DNA of 54,192 bases. Source: Mediterraneibacter agrestimuris (GTDB lineage Bacteria; Bacillota; Clostridia; Lachnospirales; Lachnospiraceae). The stretch's first letter is position 1. Each line of letters starts with the position of its first letter. The stretch spans positions 1 to 54,192 of the forward strand of contig NZ_CALPDG010000025.1 in assembly GCF_943193195.1 (NCBI RefSeq), read 5' to 3'. Shown here piece after piece: positions 9,268 to 18,185 of this stretch. Made by a program: the position numbers and the translations under genes. The notes under the pieces are model-generated. The model had not been told where the DNA came from, did no database searches, and saw only the letters and a program-made list of their open reading frames with translations.

Positions 9268-9762
9268 ATGGGGAAAGTAATTGACCTTGATATTCAAAAA
9301 TGCTCTGCCTGCGGAGCTTGTGCAGTAACATGCATGGATCAGAATGATCTGAATGTGTCAGAAGGTGTATCACCGTTTCGGCTGGTCTGTGATTTAGAAG
9401 ATGAAGATGGCGGATATGAATATTATTCGGTTGCCTGTTTTCACTGTGATGACGCGCCATGCATCAAAGCATGTCCATGCAGCTGCCTGAGCAAAGACAA
9501 AGAAACAGGATTTACGGTATATGACAGTACAAATTGTATCGGCTGTCATAGCTGCGCAATGGCGTGCCCGTTCGGGGCGCCGTCCTATGGTACAGATGGT
9601 AAGATGATCAAATGCGATGGCTGCGTGGAAAGAGTGAAGCAGGGAATGGAACCGGCATGTGTGAGAAACTGTCCGACAGGAGCTTTAACTTTTATTGATG
9701 ATCAAGAATTGAAAGAAAAGAAAATCAAAAATTCTCTGAAAAAAATGATGGGGAATATTTGA
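9268..9762 (+). CDS. Polyferredoxin subunit with four [4Fe-4S] sites (DmsB/HycB type)
   Basis: 164 residues with four cysteine clusters: CSACGACAVTC near residue 12, CFHCDDAPCIKACPCSC near residue 58, CIGCHSCAMACPFG near residue 91, and CDGCVERV..ACVRNCP near residue 115. This is the electron-transfer subunit pattern of DMSO-reductase-type complexes. No signal peptide is visible. It sits directly after the FAD gene with AAGGAG before the ATG, supporting a soluble Mo/FAD/Fe-S complex. Confidence 0.92.
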   Translation: MGKVIDLDIQKCSACGACAVTCMDQNDLNVSEGVSPFRLVCDLEDEDGGYEYYSVACFHCDDAPCIKACPCSCLSKDKETGFTVYDSTNCIGCHSCAMACPFGAPSYGTDGKMIKCDGCVERVKQGMEPACVRNCPTGALTFIDDQELKEKKIKNSLKKMMGNI

Positions 9763-9796
9763 ACAGAGATTACACAGAAACAGGGAGGAAGGCAGT

Positions 9797-10780
9797 ATGG
9801 AAGAAACATTTCTCTATCTGGACAGAGAGACTGTAAAACAGTATTTAAAACCTGAAGATGTGATTGCAGTAATAAAAGAATTATGGACACATTGGAAGGA
9901 CGGAAGCGTCAGAGAGGGAGAGCATAGTTTTCTTCCCATATCTGCAGATTCGGAAAATTCTTTTCTGCATATTCCGGCATGTCTGCCGGTAAAAGGGATT
10001 CTTGGATTTAAATGGATCGGAATATATCGGAATCCTGCACCGGGATTTCCTTTTAGCCATGGAAATATTGTAATTGTCAATGATATTGAGACAGGAAGCC
10101 TGAAAGCAATCGTCAGTGCAGATGATATTACGCCCATGCGGACGGCAGGAGGGCATGGGGTAGTAGCTGCCAGAGTTCTTGCAAAAAAACAAGTGCGTAC
10201 ATTGGCGGTTATCGGCAGTGGAACGCAGGCAGTGTGTGGAATTGAAGGATTTTTGACGGAATTTCCCGAGATTCAGAGAGTACAGATAAACTGCCGCAAG
10301 AAGAAGCGGTTTGAGGAAATTAAAAAACGTTTCGATGGCAGGGCGGAATTTGTTTATGTAGAGGCCGGACGAAAGATAGGGGAAGGCGCAGATATCATTT
10401 TAGCTGCTACCAACAGTCCGGATATTCTGCTCTGGTATGATGATGTAGAAAAAGGAACAACCATCATTGCAATTGATGGATTTGTGGATGTGGATCCTGC
10501 ACTGGCGCATAAGGCTGACAAATGGTATGTTGGAAATAGAATTACTGATATCGCTGAGATTGTTGAGAGTCACGAGATGTCTCATAATGTAGAATTGGAT
10601 TCTGCCGATATTAAAGGAGAGGTGGCAGAGGTCATGGCGGGCATGATTCCGGGAAGAGAATCAGATGATGAGATTATTATCTGTACTCATATGGGATCTG
10701 GGACGTATGACGTAGCCTGTGCATGGAGGGCATACCAAAAAGCATTGGAAAATGGATGCGGAGTGGAATTAAAATTATAG
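9797..10780 (+). CDS. Ornithine cyclodeaminase / mu-crystallin family protein
   Basis: 327 residues. The substrate-binding half is followed by an NAD(P)-binding half with AVIGSGTQAVCGIEGFL near residue 140. MRTAGGHGVVAARVLAKK is the usual motif just before it, with the family arginine of the MRT segment. The family includes ornithine cyclodeaminase, alanine dehydrogenase and ketimine reductases, which act on amino acids or cyclic imines. The ribosome site GGGAGGAAGG precedes the ATG. It probably handles an imine or amino acid made by the upstream enzymes; which one cannot be told. Confidence 0.88.
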   Translation: MEETFLYLDRETVKQYLKPEDVIAVIKELWTHWKDGSVREGEHSFLPISADSENSFLHIPACLPVKGILGFKWIGIYRNPAPGFPFSHGNIVIVNDIETGSLKAIVSADDITPMRTAGGHGVVAARVLAKKQVRTLAVIGSGTQAVCGIEGFLTEFPEIQRVQINCRKKKRFEEIKKRFDGRAEFVYVEAGRKIGEGADIILAATNSPDILLWYDDVEKGTTIIAIDGFVDVDPALAHKADKWYVGNRITDIAEIVESHEMSHNVELDSADIKGEVAEVMAGMIPGRESDDEIIICTHMGSGTYDVACAWRAYQKALENGCGVELKL

Positions 10781-10799
10781 CAGACGAGGAGAGAATGCG

Positions 10800-11033
10800 A
10801 TGCCTCATATTACAATTCAAATGTTTGAAGGACGGACAGAAAACAAAAAACAGGAATTGGCAGTTCGTGTTGCTCAGATTGTGATACAAACTCTGGACGT
10901 GTCACCTGAACACGTATCTGTGAGTATTCAAGACATTCCGAAAGCAGAGTGGGATGAGAAGGTATATGCAAAGTTTATGGCGCAGCCGGAAGTGCTGTAT
11001 CGGAAGCCGGGATATGGTCCGGATGAAGACTGA
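10800..11033 (+). CDS. 4-oxalocrotonate tautomerase family protein
   Basis: 77 residues beginning Met-Pro-His-Ile-Thr, so removal of Met would expose the catalytic Pro-1 of the tautomerase family. VSVSIQDIPKAEW matches the usual beta-strand and loop. Members tautomerise enol and keto acids or dehalogenate and hydrate small unsaturated acids. GAGGAGAG precedes the ATG. It is last in the operon; a palindromic element starts 12 bp after its stop. An unsaturated or enolic carboxylate intermediate in the pathway is therefore likely, by inference. Confidence 0.88.
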   Translation: MPHITIQMFEGRTENKKQELAVRVAQIVIQTLDVSPEHVSVSIQDIPKAEWDEKVYAKFMAQPEVLYRKPGYGPDED

Positions 11034-11044
11034 GTTGTTATATT

Positions 11045-11187
11045 GTAACAGTTCAGTATAGGAGTTTGCACTTGCTGCAAACTCCGTAAAAATGCGTGAT
11101 GGGAAAATAGAATCCGCCCTTTCACCGCAGGTGAACTTAAAATAGGGCGGATTCAGTAACAGTGCAGCCGAAAGGCTGAACTGTTAC
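11045..11187. mobile_element. Full-length MITE-like element with 8-bp target duplication
   Basis: 143 bp from GTAACAGTTCAG to GGCTGAACTGTTAC. It is flanked by perfect 8-bp direct repeats GTTATATT (11037-11044 and 11188-11195), the mark of transposition. Internally it has three parts. Hairpin B is GGAGTTTGCA/TGCAAACTCC (11061-11070, 11076-11085). A nested hairpin has outer arms AATCCGCCCT/AGGGCGGATT (11111-11120, 11144-11153) and inner TTCACC-GCA-GGTGAA. The terminal hairpin is 11156-11187. It has no coding capacity. It lies between the tautomerase stop and the valS promoter and may also end transcription of the upstream operon, though it has no T-run. Confidence 0.85.
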
Positions 11188-11216
11188 GTTATATTTCTTA
11201 ACTTTCCCTAAACTCC

Positions 11217-11245
11217 TTGACAAATCGCCGCCAGAAAGATATGAT
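11217..11245 (+). promoter_or_regulatory. Probable sigma-A promoter of valS
   Basis: TTGACA (11217-11222) and TATGAT (11240-11245) are 17 bp apart, just upstream of the T-box leader. This is a near-consensus vegetative promoter in the expected place. Confidence 0.75.
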
Positions 11246-11259
11246 AGTCAATAGTTAAT

Positions 11260-11628
11260 ATATAGTTAACATTTAATTAAAAAAAACAGGTGACGAGGAA
11301 GAGGAGTACATAATGACTTCTGTCAGAGAGAGCAGTTCATTGGCTGGAAGGCTGCTTCAGAGTAAGAGTTATGGAAGGTAGCTTCTGAACCGGATATCCG
11401 AAGAAGATACATTATATGCAGTAGACATGTATATGAGGGTATCCCGTAGTGGTTTACGTTACAGAACCAAGAGCTGTAGGCTGAGCAGCAGACTTATAAG
11501 CCGCATTGTAAAGCAGTTAAGATTGACAGAGACTGTAGAATGTTAGGATTTGTATGTGGCTCGGTTACAGAAAAAAGGTGGTACCGCGGATTGATTTCGC
11601 CCTTTACATTTTTGTAAAGGGCTTTTTT
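11260..11628 (+). ncRNA. T-box leader of valyl-tRNA synthetase
   Basis: A long untranslated leader ends in the T-box core AGGTGGTACCGCGG (11576-11589), which pairs with the uncharged tRNA acceptor end, then an intrinsic terminator (11599-11628). The Stem I region with AGGAGTACATAATGACTT and GGAAGGCTGCTTCAGAG is recognisable. A GTA triplet at 11378-11380, a valine codon, is a candidate specifier but I did not fold the RNA to prove it. Uncharged tRNA-Val should favour readthrough into valS. The left boundary is approximate. Confidence 0.88.
11599..11628 (+). terminator. Terminator of the valS T-box
   Basis: Stem GCCCTTTACA (11599-11608) with TGTAAAGGGC (11613-11622), a 4-base loop, then TTTTTT (11623-11628). 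It is the regulated terminator of the T-box; the alternative antiterminator would use the preceding T-box strand. Confidence 0.9.
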
Positions 11629-11721
11629 GATGCTTTAAATGTGAATAATTCGTGAAACGCAGTCGTAAGACTTACTATGCAAAGGAAGAGAGTAAAGAGA
11701 ACAGGAAACAAGGAGGAAACT

Positions 11722-14370
11722 ATGGGCAAGGAATTGGCAAAGACTTACAATCCGAAGGAAATTGAGGAAAAATTATATGACAAGTGGTGTGAGAAAAAAT
11801 ATTTCCATGCAGAGGCGGACAGAAGCAAAAAGCCGTTTACAACGGTAATGCCGCCTCCGAATATTACAGGAAAGCTGCACATGGGTCACGCACTGGATAA
11901 TACATTACAGGATATTTTGATTCGTTATAAAAGAATGGAAGGTTACAATGCCCTCTGGATTCCGGGAACCGATCATGCTGCAATTTCCACAGAGGTCAAA
12001 GTAACCAATCAGCTAAAAGAAGAAGGAATTGATAAAAAAGAGCTGGGAAGGGAAGGATTTCTGGAACGTACATGGCAGTGGAAAGAGGAATATGCGGGAA
12101 CTATTGAGGGACAGCTGAAAAAGCTGGGTGTTTCCTGTGACTGGGACAGAGAGCGTTTTACAATGGACGAGGGATGTTCAAAAGCTGTTGAAGAAGTATT
12201 TATCAAATTATATGAAAAAGGATATATTTACAAAGGATCCAGAATCATCAACTGGTGTCCGGTATGTAAGACTTCTCTGTCTGACGCAGAGGTTGAACAC
12301 GAGGAACAGGGGGGGCATTTCTGGCACATTAAGTATCCGATCATAGGTACAGACCGTTTCCTTGAAATTGCAACTACACGTCCGGAGACGATGCTAGGAG
12401 ATACAGCAATTGCCGTACACCCGGATGATGAGAGATATAAAGATATTGTTGGAAAAAATGTTCTGCTTCCACTGGTGAATAAAGAAATCCCAGTTGTCGC
12501 AGATTATTATGTAGATAAGGAGTTCGGAACCGGGGCAGTAAAGATTACACCGGCGCATGATCCGAACGACTTTGAAGTTGGAAAACGTCATAACTTGCCG
12601 GAAATCAACATTATGAGTGACAATGCCGCTATCAATGAAAAGGGCGGCAAATATGCAGGTATGGATCGATACGAAGCAAGAAAGGCTATCGTAAAAGATT
12701 TGGAAGAGCAGGGATTCCTCGTAAAAATTGAACCTCACTCCCATAATGTAGGGACTCATGACCGTTGCGGTACAACTGTTGAGCCATTGATTAAGCAGCA
12801 ATGGTTTGTTAAGATGGAGGAATTGGCAAAGCCGGCAATCGAAGCATTAAAAACAGGAGAATTGAAATTTGTGCCGGAGCGTTTTGACAAAATTTACCTG
12901 CACTGGCTGGAGAACATCAAAGACTGGTGTATCTCGCGGCAGATTTGGTGGGGACACCGGATTCCGGCTTATTACTGTGAGGAGTGCGGTGAATTTGTTG
13001 TAGCGAGAGAAATGCCAAAGAAGTGCCCGCATTGCGGATGTACGCGTTTTACACAGGATGAGGATACACTGGATACGTGGTTTAGTTCCGCTTTGTGGCC
13101 GTTTTCTACACTTGGATGGCCGGATACGACAGAAGATCTGGATTATTTCTATCCGACAGATGTACTTGTAACCGGATACGATATCATCTTCTTCTGGGTA
13201 ATCCGTATGGTATTCTCAGGTCTGGAGCACACAGGAAAATCACCGTTCCATACTGTGCTGATTCACGGTCTGGTACGTGACTCACAGGGGCGTAAGATGA
13301 GTAAGTCTCTTGGAAATGGTATTGATCCCCTGGAAATTATCGACCAGTATGGCGCAGACGCGCTTCGTCTGACACTGGTAACCGGAAATGCCCCGGGTAA
13401 CGATATGCGTTTTTATAATGAGCGTGTAGAAGCAAGCCGCAACTTTGCAAATAAAGTATGGAATGCATCACGCTTCATTATGATGAACATGGAAGAAAAT
13501 GTCATCGCAGAGCCGGATCACAAGTTATTTACCTCGGCAGACAAGTGGATTCTATCTAAGATAAATACACTGGCTAAAGATGTAACAGAGAATATGGATA
13601 AATTTGAACTCGGAATCGCCGTACAGAAGGTTTACGATTTTGTATGGGATGAGTTCTGTGACTGGTATGTAGAGTTGGCAAAATATCGTATTTATCATGC
13701 AGAGGAGAAGCCGGAAGAGGCAGACTGTGCACTTTGGATATTGAAAACAGTTCTCGGAAATGCATTGAAACTGCTTCACCCGTTCATGCCGTTTATCACA
13801 GAAGAGATTTACGGCGCACTGGTACCGGAAGAAGAATCTCTGATGATGTCTTCCTGGCCGGTATACAAAGAAGAGTGGAGCTTTGCGGCAGACGAGGCAC
13901 TGCTTGAGCATGTAAAGGCGATTACAAGAGGTATCCGTAATATGCGTGCCGAGATGAACGTGCCTAACAATCGCCGTACAAAGGTATTTGTTATCAGTGA
14001 AAGCAAGGAACTGCTGGATGGTATAGAATTGCTTAAGAATTCTGCGATGCCGCTGATGCTGGCAAATGAAATTATTGTGAATACTGAGAAGAAAGATGTC
14101 GCTGAGGATGCAGTATCTATAGTAGTTCCGGAGGCAGCGGTTTATCTTCCGCTGGAGGATCTTGTAGATTTTGAGCAGGAACTGGAGCGTCTGAAAAAAG
14201 AAGAAGAGAAACTGACAAAGGAAATTGCCAGGGCAAAGGGAATGCTTTCCAATGAGCGGTTTACAAGCAAGGCTCCGGCTGCAAAGGTGCAGGAAGAAAA
14301 GGATAAACTGGAGAAGTATACACAGATGCTTATTCAGGTTAAAGAGCGGATCGGTGGTTTGAAAAAATAA
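11722..14370 (+). CDS. valS: Valyl-tRNA synthetase
   Basis: 882 residues, the normal size for ValRS, which charges tRNA-Val in the cytoplasm. The HIGH motif appears as HMGH near residue 52 within [15 protein letters not shown], and KMSKS near residue 526 ([18 protein letters not shown]). The editing domain contains [17 protein letters not shown], and the C-terminal coiled coil ([18 protein letters not shown]) is typical of ValRS. I chose the ATG at 11722 because AAGGAGGAAAC precedes it; an ATG at 11677 in frame lacks such a site. It is controlled by the upstream T-box. The sulfatase gene follows after 16 bp. Confidence 0.97.
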   Translation: MGKELAKTYNPKEIEEKLYDKWCEKKYFHAEADRSKKPFTTVMPPPNITGKLHMGHALDNTLQDILIRYKRMEGYNALWIPGTDHAAISTEVKVTNQLKEEGIDKKELGREGFLERTWQWKEEYAGTIEGQLKKLGVSCDWDRERFTMDEGCSKAVEEVFIKLYEKGYIYKGSRIINWCPVCKTSLSDAEVEHEEQGGHFWHIKYPIIGTDRFLEIATTRPETMLGDTAIAVHPDDERYKDIVGKNVLLPLVNKEIPVVADYYVDKEFGTGAVKITPAHDPNDFEVGKRHNLPEINIMSDNAAINEKGGKYAGMDRYEARKAIVKDLEEQGFLVKIEPHSHNVGTHDRCGTTVEPLIKQQWFVKMEELAKPAIEALKTGELKFVPERFDKIYLHWLENIKDWCISRQIWWGHRIPAYYCEECGEFVVAREMPKKCPHCGCTRFTQDEDTLDTWFSSALWPFSTLGWPDTTEDLDYFYPTDVLVTGYDIIFFWVIRMVFSGLEHTGKSPFHTVLIHGLVRDSQGRKMSKSLGNGIDPLEIIDQYGADALRLTLVTGNAPGNDMRFYNERVEASRNFANKVWNASRFIMMNMEENVIAEPDHKLFTSADKWILSKINTLAKDVTENMDKFELGIAVQKVYDFVWDEFCDWYVELAKYRIYHAEEKPEEADCALWILKTVLGNALKLLHPFMPFITEEIYGALVPEEESLMMSSWPVYKEEWSFAADEALLEHVKAITRGIRNMRAEMNVPNNRRTKVFVISESKELLDGIELLKNSAMPLMLANEIIVNTEKKDVAEDAVSIVVPEAAVYLPLEDLVDFEQELERLKKEEEKLTKEIARAKGMLSNERFTSKAPAAKVQEEKDKLEKYTQMLIQVKERIGGLKK

Positions 14371-14386
14371 AGAAACGAGGTTTTGC

Positions 14387-16600
14387 ATGAAACATTTTTC
14401 TATAAAAAAACCGGACATGAAAGGGTTTTTTGAGAAAATCAAACATTTGAAAAAAGAGGATGTGAAAGCTTATTGGGCAATGCGGAAAGCCAGACGTGAG
14501 AGGATTCTGGAAGAGCGCAGGAACAGCCGGTTTGCGAAGAAGATGCAGCCGGTGTATAAGGTGATGAACCTGATTTCCCCGCTGCTTCACTTCTTGCTTG
14601 CCTGTGTGCTTAACTTTGGAATAGAAATTGTGTCCCGTCATTCCTTGTTTGAAGCCTGGGAGTATATGATTGGAACACCATTAGTATTTTTGTTCAATTC
14701 GTTTTTGATCACGGTTACATTTTCAATTGTGTATATGGTACGGCGGCGGGTATTTACGAGAATTCTGCTGAGTGTATTATGGCTGTTTTTGGGAACCTGT
14801 AATGGTTATCTGCTATTGAAGCGTGTTACGCCTTTTAATGCACAAGACTTGAAAGTACTGTCAGATGCACTTTCCCTGACGGGGAATTATTTTAGTCCGC
14901 TGGAGCTGGCTCTGTTAATCGTTGGAATTGCAGCTGTAGTGATTTGGATCATTTCTATGTGGAGACGAGGCGGTCAGTATACAGGGAAAGTCCATCGCAT
15001 TCTGGCATTTATCGGTGTTTTCTTATGGGCAGGCGCTTATGTTGTGCTGACCGATGTTGCTATTGACAAGCGTGTAGTGTCTAATTATTTTGGAAACATT
15101 GCTTTTGCTTATGAAGATTATGGATTTCCTTATTGCTTCACTGCCAGTCTGTTCAATACCGGAATTTCCGAACCTTCAGGCTACAGCAAAGGAACCATGG
15201 AGGAGATTGATAAGGACGGAAGTCTGAATGTAAGCATGACAGGAAGAAGTGAGGAAGAGCTGCCGAATATTATTGTTGTACAGCTAGAGTCCTATTTTGA
15301 CCCTACAGAGGTGGAATGGCTGCAGTTTTCCGAAGATCCGATCCCGAATTTGAGAAAAATGTATCAGGAATATTCTTCCGGATATTTCAAGGTTCCGTCT
15401 GTCGGCGCGGGAACTGCTAATACAGAGTTCGAGGTACTGACTGGTATGAGTATGCGTTTTTTTGGACCGGGGGAATATCCGTACAAAACGTACGGAAAGA
15501 CAAAAGTGATAGAAAGTGCGGCATCTGCGCTGCGGCAGCTTGGCTACGGAGCGGAGGCACTGCATAACAATGGCGGCAATTTCTATAGCCGTGCACAAGT
15601 GTTTAACAACATGGGATTTGACCATTTTACAAGCAAAGAATTTATGAATATTCTTCGGACCACGCCGAACGGCTGGGCAACTGATGATATCCTCATTCCG
15701 AATATTCTGGAATCAATGGATACAACGGAGGAACAGGACTTTGTATTTACCATAAGCGTACAGGGACATGGAGAGTATCCAACGGAGCAGATTATAGAAA
15801 ATCCGGCAATTACCATCAGTGGTGTGGAGGATGAAGGAACACGCAATGCATGGGAATACTATGTTAATCAGGTGTATGAGATGGATAAATTTGCAGGAGA
15901 CCTGGTTGCGGCAATGGAAAAGCGCGGGGAGCCGACAGTTGTTGTATTCTATGGAGATCATTTGCCGACTATGGATCTGCAGGCAAAGGATATGAAGAGT
16001 AAATATCTTTATAATACAAATTATGTGATCTGGGACAATATTGGTCTGGAGAAGAAGGACGGAAACTATGCCGCTTATCAGATTATGTCTGAGGTGCTGG
16101 AACGGCTGGACATCCATACAGGAACTGTGTTTAATTATCATCAGCAGCGTCACCAGACAAAGGATTATCTGGCGGATCTGGAGCTTTTGCAATATGATAT
16201 TCTTTATGGAAAACAGTATGTGTACGAAGATAACGGCGCGCCGATTACAGAAGGGCATATGCAGATGGGGGTAAAAGATACTTCCATTACAAATCTGATT
16301 GAGCAGGTAGACGGAACCTATAGTATTTACGGTGAGAACTTTACGAAGCAGACAAAGATTTATATTAATGAAGAGAAGCAGACGACTACATTTTTGAATA
16401 ATACAAGGGTGGATCTTAAAAAGTCTGGATTAAAAGACGGAGATATTATAATTGCGGCTCAGGTAGGTTCCAGCAATACGATTTTTCGTACTTCTGTGAA
16501 ATATGAATTTAAAGACGGAAAACTTACACCTCTGGAGGAAGAAGCCGATGAGGCAGAAATCGGACGAAATGCATTTATTAAAGATGACGGTGCGGCATAG
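14387..16600 (+). CDS. LTA synthase-like membrane sulfatase/phosphoglycerol transferase
   Basis: 737 residues. A cytoplasmic basic N-terminus is followed by five membrane segments (about residues 60-235), then an extracellular sulfatase-type catalytic domain (about 285-610) and a short Ig/TIG-like tail (about 630-710). Catalytic features visible are QLESYFD (metal-binding Glu), SVGAGTANTEFE with the presumed nucleophile Thr near residue 341, and GDHLPT with a metal-binding His. Family members move glycerol-phosphate from phosphatidylglycerol to a glycolipid or polymer outside the membrane. The last codons and the TAG stop lie in a decayed palindromic element (16584-16665), so the original C-terminus may have differed by a few residues. 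Confidence 0.88.
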   Translation: MKHFSIKKPDMKGFFEKIKHLKKEDVKAYWAMRKARRERILEERRNSRFAKKMQPVYKVMNLISPLLHFLLACVLNFGIEIVSRHSLFEAWEYMIGTPLVFLFNSFLITVTFSIVYMVRRRVFTRILLSVLWLFLGTCNGYLLLKRVTPFNAQDLKVLSDALSLTGNYFSPLELALLIVGIAAVVIWIISMWRRGGQYTGKVHRILAFIGVFLWAGAYVVLTDVAIDKRVVSNYFGNIAFAYEDYGFPYCFTASLFNTGISEPSGYSKGTMEEIDKDGSLNVSMTGRSEEELPNIIVVQLESYFDPTEVEWLQFSEDPIPNLRKMYQEYSSGYFKVPSVGAGTANTEFEVLTGMSMRFFGPGEYPYKTYGKTKVIESAASALRQLGYGAEALHNNGGNFYSRAQVFNNMGFDHFTSKEFMNILRTTPNGWATDDILIPNILESMDTTEEQDFVFTISVQGHGEYPTEQIIENPAITISGVEDEGTRNAWEYYVNQVYEMDKFAGDLVAAMEKRGEPTVVVFYGDHLPTMDLQAKDMKSKYLYNTNYVIWDNIGLEKKDGNYAAYQIMSEVLERLDIHTGTVFNYHQQRHQTKDYLADLELLQYDILYGKQYVYEDNGAPITEGHMQMGVKDTSITNLIEQVDGTYSIYGENFTKQTKIYINEEKQTTTFLNNTRVDLKKSGLKDGDIIIAAQVGSSNTIFRTSVKYEFKDGKLTPLEEEADEAEIGRNAFIKDDGAA

Positions 16601-16665
16601 GACTTTGCATTTACTGCAAAGTCCGAAAAAAAACGTGTAATGGTACAGCCGGATGGCTGAACTGT
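16584..16665. mobile_element. Decayed MITE-like element overlapping the sulfatase stop codon
   Basis: Hairpin B is GGACTTTGCA/TGCAAAGTCC (16600-16609, 16615-16624), and the right end is CAGCC-GGAT-GGCTGAACTGT. The left end ATGACGGTGCGGCATAGG matches the family start at 13 of 18 positions. Both sides carry TATTAAAG (16576-16583 and 16666-16673), consistent with an 8-bp duplication. The right end seems 3 bases short of the usual ...CTGTTAC. The element supplies the final sense codons and TAG of the upstream gene and lies just before folC. Confidence 0.6.
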
Positions 16666-16696
16666 TATTAAAGCAGAAAAGGAAGAAGAATAGTAA

Positions 16697-17989
16697 GTGA
16701 CATATCAAGAGGCAGCAGCTTATATTTTAAGCATTCCAAAGTTTACAACAAAAAATAACCCTGGGCATACAAAAGAATTTCTCCGATATCTTGGTAATCC
16801 CGAGAAAAAGCTGAAAGTGATTCATGTGGCGGGAACAAATGGGAAGGGCTCTGTCTGTGCTTACATGGACGCTATGCTTCGGGCACAGGGGAAGAGCGTG
16901 GGACTTTTCACATCCCCTCACCTAGTAAAAATGAATGAGCGGATTGTTATCAATGGAGATATGATTTCGGATAAGACTTTCCTGGAAGTTTTTGGGATAG
17001 TCAGGGGAGCAGTAAAAAGGATGGAGGAGAATCACCTTCCCCATCCTACCTTTTTTGAGTTCTTGTTTTGTATGGCGGTTACTGCATTTGCCCGGGCAGG
17101 CGTTGAGTATGCGGTGCTGGAAACGGGGCTTGGAGGGCGGCTGGATGCGACAAATTCTGTGGAGCATCCTATATGCTCTGTGATTACATCCATTGGATTT
17201 GACCACATGGAACTTCTGGGGGATACCCTTGAAAAAATAGCTGGGGAAAAGGCGGGAATCTTAAAAACTGGTACCCCTGTTTTTTACGTGGAAGGTGAAG
17301 AAGAAAGCAACCGTGTCATTGAAAACACTGTGGAGAAACTTGGAATTCCGTGTAAAAAAATCGGGAAAAATGCGTACAAAATTTTCGGAATTCAAAATAA
17401 ACATATTGCATTTTCCTGTATAAATGCGTATTATGAAGATATTATCTGGAAGCTTCACAACACAGGAATTTATCAACCGGAGAATGCCTGCCTGGCATTG
17501 GAAGTGATGAGATATCTGTTTGGAGAACATGGAAATCTGTCTGATTGGAAGGCAGCGCTTGAACGGGTAGTATGGCAAGGGCGGATGGAAGAGGTACTTC
17601 CAGAGATTTACATAGACGGCGCACATAACTTAAGTGCTGTAAAGCGCTTTGCAGAGAGTGTGTCTGTCATAGATAAAAAAAATCAACGGGGAAAAGTTAT
17701 TTTGTTTTCGGCGGTACAGGATAAGGATTATCATCATATGATTGAATTTTTGTGTCAACATGTGAATGCAGAGCTATATGTAGTCACGCAGATTATGGAC
17801 AAGCGTGCAGAGGATATTACAAAGCTGGCGGATATTTTCCGGAGATATACAGATAAACCAGTCGTTGAGAAGGCGGTACCTGGCGATGCATGGAAATATT
17901 TACTTGAAAATCAGAATGGCAGAAGTGTGTACTGTCTGGGGTCTTTGTATCTGGCAGGAATGATCAAGGAACTGATAGGGAAACGATGA
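16697..17989 (+). CDS. folC: Folylpolyglutamate synthase / dihydrofolate synthase
   Basis: 430 residues. The Mur-ligase-like P-loop VAGTNGKGSVCAYM lies near residue 43, followed by the FolC segment GLFTSPHLVKMNERI and LETGLGGRLDATN. YIDGAHNLSAVKRF near residue 310 marks the C-terminal domain. It adds glutamate to folates in the cytoplasm. The start is GTG with AAGGAAG upstream; no ATG gives a comparable N-terminus. It sits between the sulfatase gene and a small ORF plus TPR gene, probably in a shared housekeeping transcript. Confidence 0.93.
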   Translation: MTYQEAAAYILSIPKFTTKNNPGHTKEFLRYLGNPEKKLKVIHVAGTNGKGSVCAYMDAMLRAQGKSVGLFTSPHLVKMNERIVINGDMISDKTFLEVFGIVRGAVKRMEENHLPHPTFFEFLFCMAVTAFARAGVEYAVLETGLGGRLDATNSVEHPICSVITSIGFDHMELLGDTLEKIAGEKAGILKTGTPVFYVEGEEESNRVIENTVEKLGIPCKKIGKNAYKIFGIQNKHIAFSCINAYYEDIIWKLHNTGIYQPENACLALEVMRYLFGEHGNLSDWKAALERVVWQGRMEEVLPEIYIDGAHNLSAVKRFAESVSVIDKKNQRGKVILFSAVQDKDYHHMIEFLCQHVNAELYVVTQIMDKRAEDITKLADIFRRYTDKPVVEKAVPGDAWKYLLENQNGRSVYCLGSLYLAGMIKELIGKR

Positions 17990-18025
17990 TAATATTGTGG
18001 AACAGCGGCAGAAGGAGGATTTGAG

Positions 18026-18163
18026 ATGCTGGATTATGAAGAAGAATTAAAAAAGTTCAAGCCGAGTCTGGAAGTAGAAAATATAGAAGATGCTGTTTAT
18101 CAGGAAGATTTGTCTGATATGACAGATTTGCTGAAACAGGTGATGGAGCAAAGCAATAAGTAG
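18026..18163 (+). CDS. Small acidic protein of unknown function (45 residues)
   Basis: A 45-codon ORF opening Met-Leu-Asp-Tyr with three Glu in a row, rich in Glu, Asp and Lys and predicted helical, ending ...LLKQVMEQSNK. A strong ribosome site GAAGGAGG lies 7 bases before the ATG, far better than chance, and the ORF fills the gap between folC and the TPR gene in the same direction. No membrane segment or cysteine. I do not recognise the family; the spacing and RBS argue that it is translated. Confidence 0.7.
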   Translation: MLDYEEELKKFKPSLEVENIEDAVYQEDLSDMTDLLKQVMEQSNK

Positions 18164-18185
18164 CAAAGGCATGCGGTGAAAATAG

